Assembly (NCBI RefSeq): GCF_000733125.1
Contig: NZ_JPHU01000010.1
Location: forward strand, 62,001 to 126,000
Direction of reading: 5' to 3'
Source of the DNA: Parvularcula oceani
GTDB taxonomy: Bacteria > Pseudomonadota > Alphaproteobacteria > Caulobacterales > Parvularculaceae
DNA length: 64,000 nucleotides
Shown here: piece after piece, positions 61,397 to 64,000 of the stretch
Position numbering within the stretch: the stretch's first letter is position 1
How the letters are laid out: every line of letters begins with the position of its first letter
Notes under the pieces: model-generated
Told to the model about the DNA's origin: nothing
Seen by the model: the letters and a program-made list of their open reading frames with translations, nothing else
The model's database searches: none
Translations under genes and position numbers: made by a program

Positions 61397-62041
61397 ATGT
61401 CCGAACGCGACCCCCACGACCTGTACATGAACACGCTCGTCCCGATGGTGATCGAGCAGACGAGCCGTGGCGAGCGGAGCTTCGATATCTATTCGCGCCT
61501 CCTCAAGGAGCGCATCATCTTCCTGTCGGGCCCGGTCCACGACCAGATCTCGACGCTGATCGTCGCCCAGCTCCTCTTCCTGGAGGCCGACAACCCCAAG
61601 AAGGACGTCGCCTTCTATATCAACAGCCCCGGCGGCTCGGTCACGGCCGGCCTCGCCATGTACGACACCATGCGGTATATCCGGCCGCAGGTCTCGACCA
61701 TGTGCGTCGGCCTCGCCGCCTCCATGGGCTCGCTGCTGCTGACCGCCGGCGACAAGGGCAAGCGCTTCTCGCTGCCGAACTCCCGCATCATGGTCCACCA
61801 GCCCTCCGCGGGCTTCCAGGGCCAGGCCTCGGACATCGAACGGCACGCCCGCGACATCATCGCGACCAAGAAGCGGCTCAACGAGATCTATGTCGAGCAT
61901 ACGGGCCAGGACTACGAGACGATCGAGAAGACCCTCGACCGCGACACCTTCATGAGCCCCGAGGAATCCGTCGAATTCGGCCTGATCGACCAGGTGCTCG
62001 AGAAGCGGTCGCAGCCTTCGGCAGAGAGCAACGGCCAGTAA
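61397..62041 (+). CDS. clpP: ATP-dependent Clp protease proteolytic subunit
   Basis: 214 aa from the ATG at 61397. It begins [20 protein letters not shown], then [20 protein letters not shown]. The catalytic Ser is in [11 protein letters not shown] and the His in [14 protein letters not shown]; the Asp lies in the [10 protein letters not shown] segment. ClpP forms the double-ring protease partnered by ClpX, encoded 177 bp downstream. In this window it is also the expected destination of tmRNA-tagged proteins ending in ALAA. Confidence 0.98.
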   Translation: MSERDPHDLYMNTLVPMVIEQTSRGERSFDIYSRLLKERIIFLSGPVHDQISTLIVAQLLFLEADNPKKDVAFYINSPGGSVTAGLAMYDTMRYIRPQVSTMCVGLAASMGSLLLTAGDKGKRFSLPNSRIMVHQPSAGFQGQASDIERHARDIIATKKRLNEIYVEHTGQDYETIEKTLDRDTFMSPEESVEFGLIDQVLEKRSQPSAESNGQ

Positions 62042-62050
62042 CGGGGCCGC

Positions 62051-62084
62051 GTGTTAGGTGGGCGCGAATCCGCCCACCTAACAC
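62051..62084. repeat. Perfect 14-bp inverted repeat between clpP and clpX
   Basis: GTGTTAGGTGGGCG (62051-62064) and CGCCCACCTAACAC (62071-62084) form a perfect hairpin with a 6-nt loop 9 bp after the clpP stop. No T-run follows (ACACTATCTAAACG), so it is not a standard intrinsic terminator. It may be an RNA stability or partial termination element that sets the clpP:clpX ratio. Confidence 0.75.
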
Positions 62085-62218
62085 TATCTAAACGAAAAGA
62101 CGGGAGCCTGCATTCGTGCCGCGATTGCGCGGCCCGTGCCGATCATGCAGACTCGCCTGCGAGAACAATAAGCACGACGGGCCGCGGAGCGGGGACACGC
62201 GCGGCGTAGGAGCGTTTC

Positions 62219-63520
62219 ATGAGCAAAGTCAAAGGCAATGGCGGCAGCGGGCCCACCGGCAATGGTGGCGGAGGCGATGGCAAGAACACGCTCTACTGCT
62301 CGTTCTGCGGCAAGTCCCAGCACGAGGTCCGCAAGCTGATCGCAGGCCCGACGGTCTTCATCTGCGATGAATGTGTCGAGCTGTGCATGGACATCATCCG
62401 CGAGGAGTCGAAGTCCAGCCTGGTCAAGTCGGGCGATGGTGTGCCGAGCCCGCAGCACATCCACAACGTCCTCGACGATTACGTGATCGGCCAGGCCTAC
62501 GCCAAGCGCGTCCTGTCGGTCGCGGTGCACAACCACTTCAAGCGCCTCAACCACGCGCAGAAGAACGCCGATGTCGAATTGGCGAAATCCAACATCCTGC
62601 TCGTCGGCCCCACCGGCTCGGGCAAGACGCTGCTCGCCCAGACCCTGGCGCGCATTCTCGACGTGCCCTTCACCATGGCGGACGCGACGACGCTGACCGA
62701 GGCGGGCTATGTCGGCGAGGATGTCGAGAACATCGTCCTCAAGCTGCTGCAATCGGCCGATTACAATGTCGAGCGGGCGCAGCGCGGCATCGTCTATATC
62801 GACGAGATCGACAAGATCTCCCGCAAGTCGGACAATCCCTCGATCACGCGGGACGTCTCGGGCGAGGGCGTGCAGCAGGCGCTCCTGAAGATCATGGAAG
62901 GCACGGTCGCCTCCGTGCCGCCGCAGGGCGGGCGCAAGCATCCGCAGCAGGAATTCCTCCAGGTCGACACGACCAACATCCTCTTCATCGTGGGCGGCGC
63001 CTTCGCCGGCCTCGACAAGGTCATCCAGAACCGCGGCGACGCCGCCTCGATCGGCTTCGGCGCCGAGGTGAAGGAGATCGAGGAGAAGCGGATCGGCGAT
63101 GTCCTTCGCGGCGTCGAGCCCGAGGACCTGCTCAAATTCGGCCTGATCCCCGAGTTCATCGGCCGCCTGCCGGTGATCGCCACCCTCGAGGATCTCGACG
63201 AAGAGGCTCTGGTCCAGATCCTCACCTCGCCGAAGAACGCTCTGGTCAAGCAGTATCAGCGCCTCTTCGAGATGGAGGATGTCGAGCTCACCTTCACCGA
63301 GGAAGCGCTGAAGGCGGTCGCCCGCAGGGCGATCACCCGCAAGACCGGCGCGCGGGGCCTGCGCTCGATCATGGAAGGCATCCTGCTCGACACGATGTTC
63401 GACCTGCCCACCATGGAAGACGTCGCCGAGATCGTGGTGAACGACGAAGTGGTCGAGGGCCGCGGCGAGCCGCTGCGGGTCATCGCGGAAAATAAGAAAG
63501 AAGGCGGCGCGAGCGCATAG
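62219..63520 (+). CDS. clpX: Clp protease ATP-binding subunit ClpX
   Basis: 433 aa with TAGGAG before the ATG. A Gly/Asn-rich N-terminus ([16 protein letters not shown]) precedes the C4 zinc finger ([18 protein letters not shown] ... CDECVELC). The AAA+ core has Walker A GPTGSGKT, Walker [11 protein letters not shown], the pore loop in [22 protein letters not shown] with the IGF-like ClpP contact region, and the sensor-2 [10 protein letters not shown]. It unfolds substrates for ClpP, including ssrA-tagged proteins. Confidence 0.98.
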   Translation: MSKVKGNGGSGPTGNGGGGDGKNTLYCSFCGKSQHEVRKLIAGPTVFICDECVELCMDIIREESKSSLVKSGDGVPSPQHIHNVLDDYVIGQAYAKRVLSVAVHNHFKRLNHAQKNADVELAKSNILLVGPTGSGKTLLAQTLARILDVPFTMADATTLTEAGYVGEDVENIVLKLLQSADYNVERAQRGIVYIDEIDKISRKSDNPSITRDVSGEGVQQALLKIMEGTVASVPPQGGRKHPQQEFLQVDTTNILFIVGGAFAGLDKVIQNRGDAASIGFGAEVKEIEEKRIGDVLRGVEPEDLLKFGLIPEFIGRLPVIATLEDLDEEALVQILTSPKNALVKQYQRLFEMEDVELTFTEEALKAVARRAITRKTGARGLRSIMEGILLDTMFDLPTMEDVAEIVVNDEVVEGRGEPLRVIAENKKEGGASA

Positions 63521-63545
63521 CGCGCCACCGTCTGCCATGACGCCG

Positions 63546-63579
63546 AAAAAGGCCGCGGGATCCGTTCCGCGGCCTTTTT
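63546..63579. terminator. Intrinsic (probably bidirectional) terminator after clpX
   Basis: GGCCGCGG (63551-63558) pairs with CCGCGGCC (63567-63574) around an 8-nt loop, flanked by five As on the left and five Ts on the right, 25 bp after the clpX stop. The A and T flanks make it a terminator in either direction. Confidence 0.9.
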
Positions 63580-63689
63580 CGTTCTGCGGGGCGCCCGTGC
63601 CTGCCCCGCCTCGCGGCGCCCGGGCGGCACGGGAGAAAAGAGCAGGGCTGCTTCTGGCAGGGCGGGGCGACAGGCCCTAACTGAAGCGC

Positions 63690-64000
63690 ATGTCATCACG
63701 CCCTGTCACAGTCACCCTTTCCCACGAACACACCAAGGAAGAGGCGCGCCGCCGCCTCGACGAGAATCTCGACAAGCTCACCTCGCAGCTCGGCTCTGTC
63801 GCCAAGGTGGAGCATGAGTGGTCGGGCGACACGCTCAACTTCCGTGCCCGGGCGATGATGCAGACGGTGACCGGCGATCTGACCGTGTTCGACGACCATG
63901 TGCGCATCACGGTCGTCCTGCCGGGTCTCCTCGCGGGAATGGCCGAGAAGGTCAGCGGCAATATCCGCAAGCAGGGCCAGATCCTTCTCGAGAAGAAATA
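63690..64000 (+). CDS. Polyhydroxyalkanoic acid system family protein (3' end cut by window)
   Basis: At least 103 aa from the ATG at 63690; the last two bases shown are TA, so the stop (TAA or TAG) is probably completed by the next base. It reads MSSRPVTVTLSHEHTKEEAR, then RLDENLDKL, WSGDTLNFRARAMMQTVTGDLTVFDDHVRITVVLPGLLAG and ends NIRKQGQILLEKK. This is the pattern of the small PHA_gran_rgn family found next to or associated with PHA granules. No other PHA gene is visible. Confidence 0.75.
   Translation, partial: MSSRPVTVTLSHEHTKEEARRRLDENLDKLTSQLGSVAKVEHEWSGDTLNFRARAMMQTVTGDLTVFDDHVRITVVLPGLLAGMAEKVSGNIRKQGQILLEKK

Overview
The window is a gene-dense stretch of GC-rich chromosome (estimated by eye at about 70% G+C) from an alphaproteobacterium. 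The evidence is a circularly permuted two-piece tmRNA gene, the F1FO-ATPase zeta-type protein (DUF1476), a CC0125-type lipoprotein, an imuB-dnaE2 mutasome pair and the gene families in general. I do not assign a genus. Almost every base is coding. No gap longer than 300 bp lacks a gene, and many neighbouring genes overlap by 1-8 bp. I saw no insertion sequence, prophage or CRISPR array.

Layout. 1-4391: the end of imuB and complete dnaE2 (SOS mutagenesis). 4441-6625: tRNA-Arg(CCG), an RsmB-type rRNA methyltransferase and an HExxH protein. 6685-24519: a large glycan locus in two converging arms. The plus arm has two sugar-nucleotide epimerases, a B12-binding radical SAM enzyme, four glycosyltransferases and a methyltransferase. 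The minus arm has a GT4, an ABC exporter, a GT61 and a double-GT2 protein. Where the arms meet lie selD (fused to an FAD oxidoreductase) and mnmH, whose 3' ends overlap. 24633-26695: an acyl-CoA synthetase and a stand-alone receiver protein. 26988-31941: the Entner-Doudoroff genes zwf-pgl-edd followed by a Tat-exported Kelch protein. 32159-40322: envelope proteins (MprF-like membrane enzyme, autotransporter, PQQ-type sugar dehydrogenase, lipoproteins, CAP-domain protein).

40319-49485 is dominated by envelope precursor synthesis. It has a regulator-murL-murD2-gtrA operon, which looks like the alternative route that adds L-Glu and then epimerises it to D-Glu. It also has a 66-aa conserved-looking protein, gph, glmU-glmS and lpxC. 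49605-57315 is housekeeping: bamD, purS/purC, the zeta protein, an SDR, folA-thyA, a small HTH protein, ssrA, a cytochrome c lipoprotein, apt, a TerB-like protein and panB.

57405-61263 is a tightly coupled stressosome-type signalling operon: rsbR, rsbS, rsbT, an ATPase-PP2C phosphatase fusion, and a protein joining an RsbT-like ATPase domain to a HisKA_2 histidine kinase. The Ser/Thr phosphosites of RsbR and RsbS appear swapped relative to Bacillus. No sigma factor is adjacent, so output probably runs through phosphotransfer. A FATGUY-type receiver at 26333-26695 is a candidate partner. clpP, clpX and a PHA-system family gene cut by the window edge close the window.

The strongest candidates for novelty are the rsb/HisKA_2 operon, the B12-radical-SAM glycan cassette, and the regulated murL-murD2 operon.
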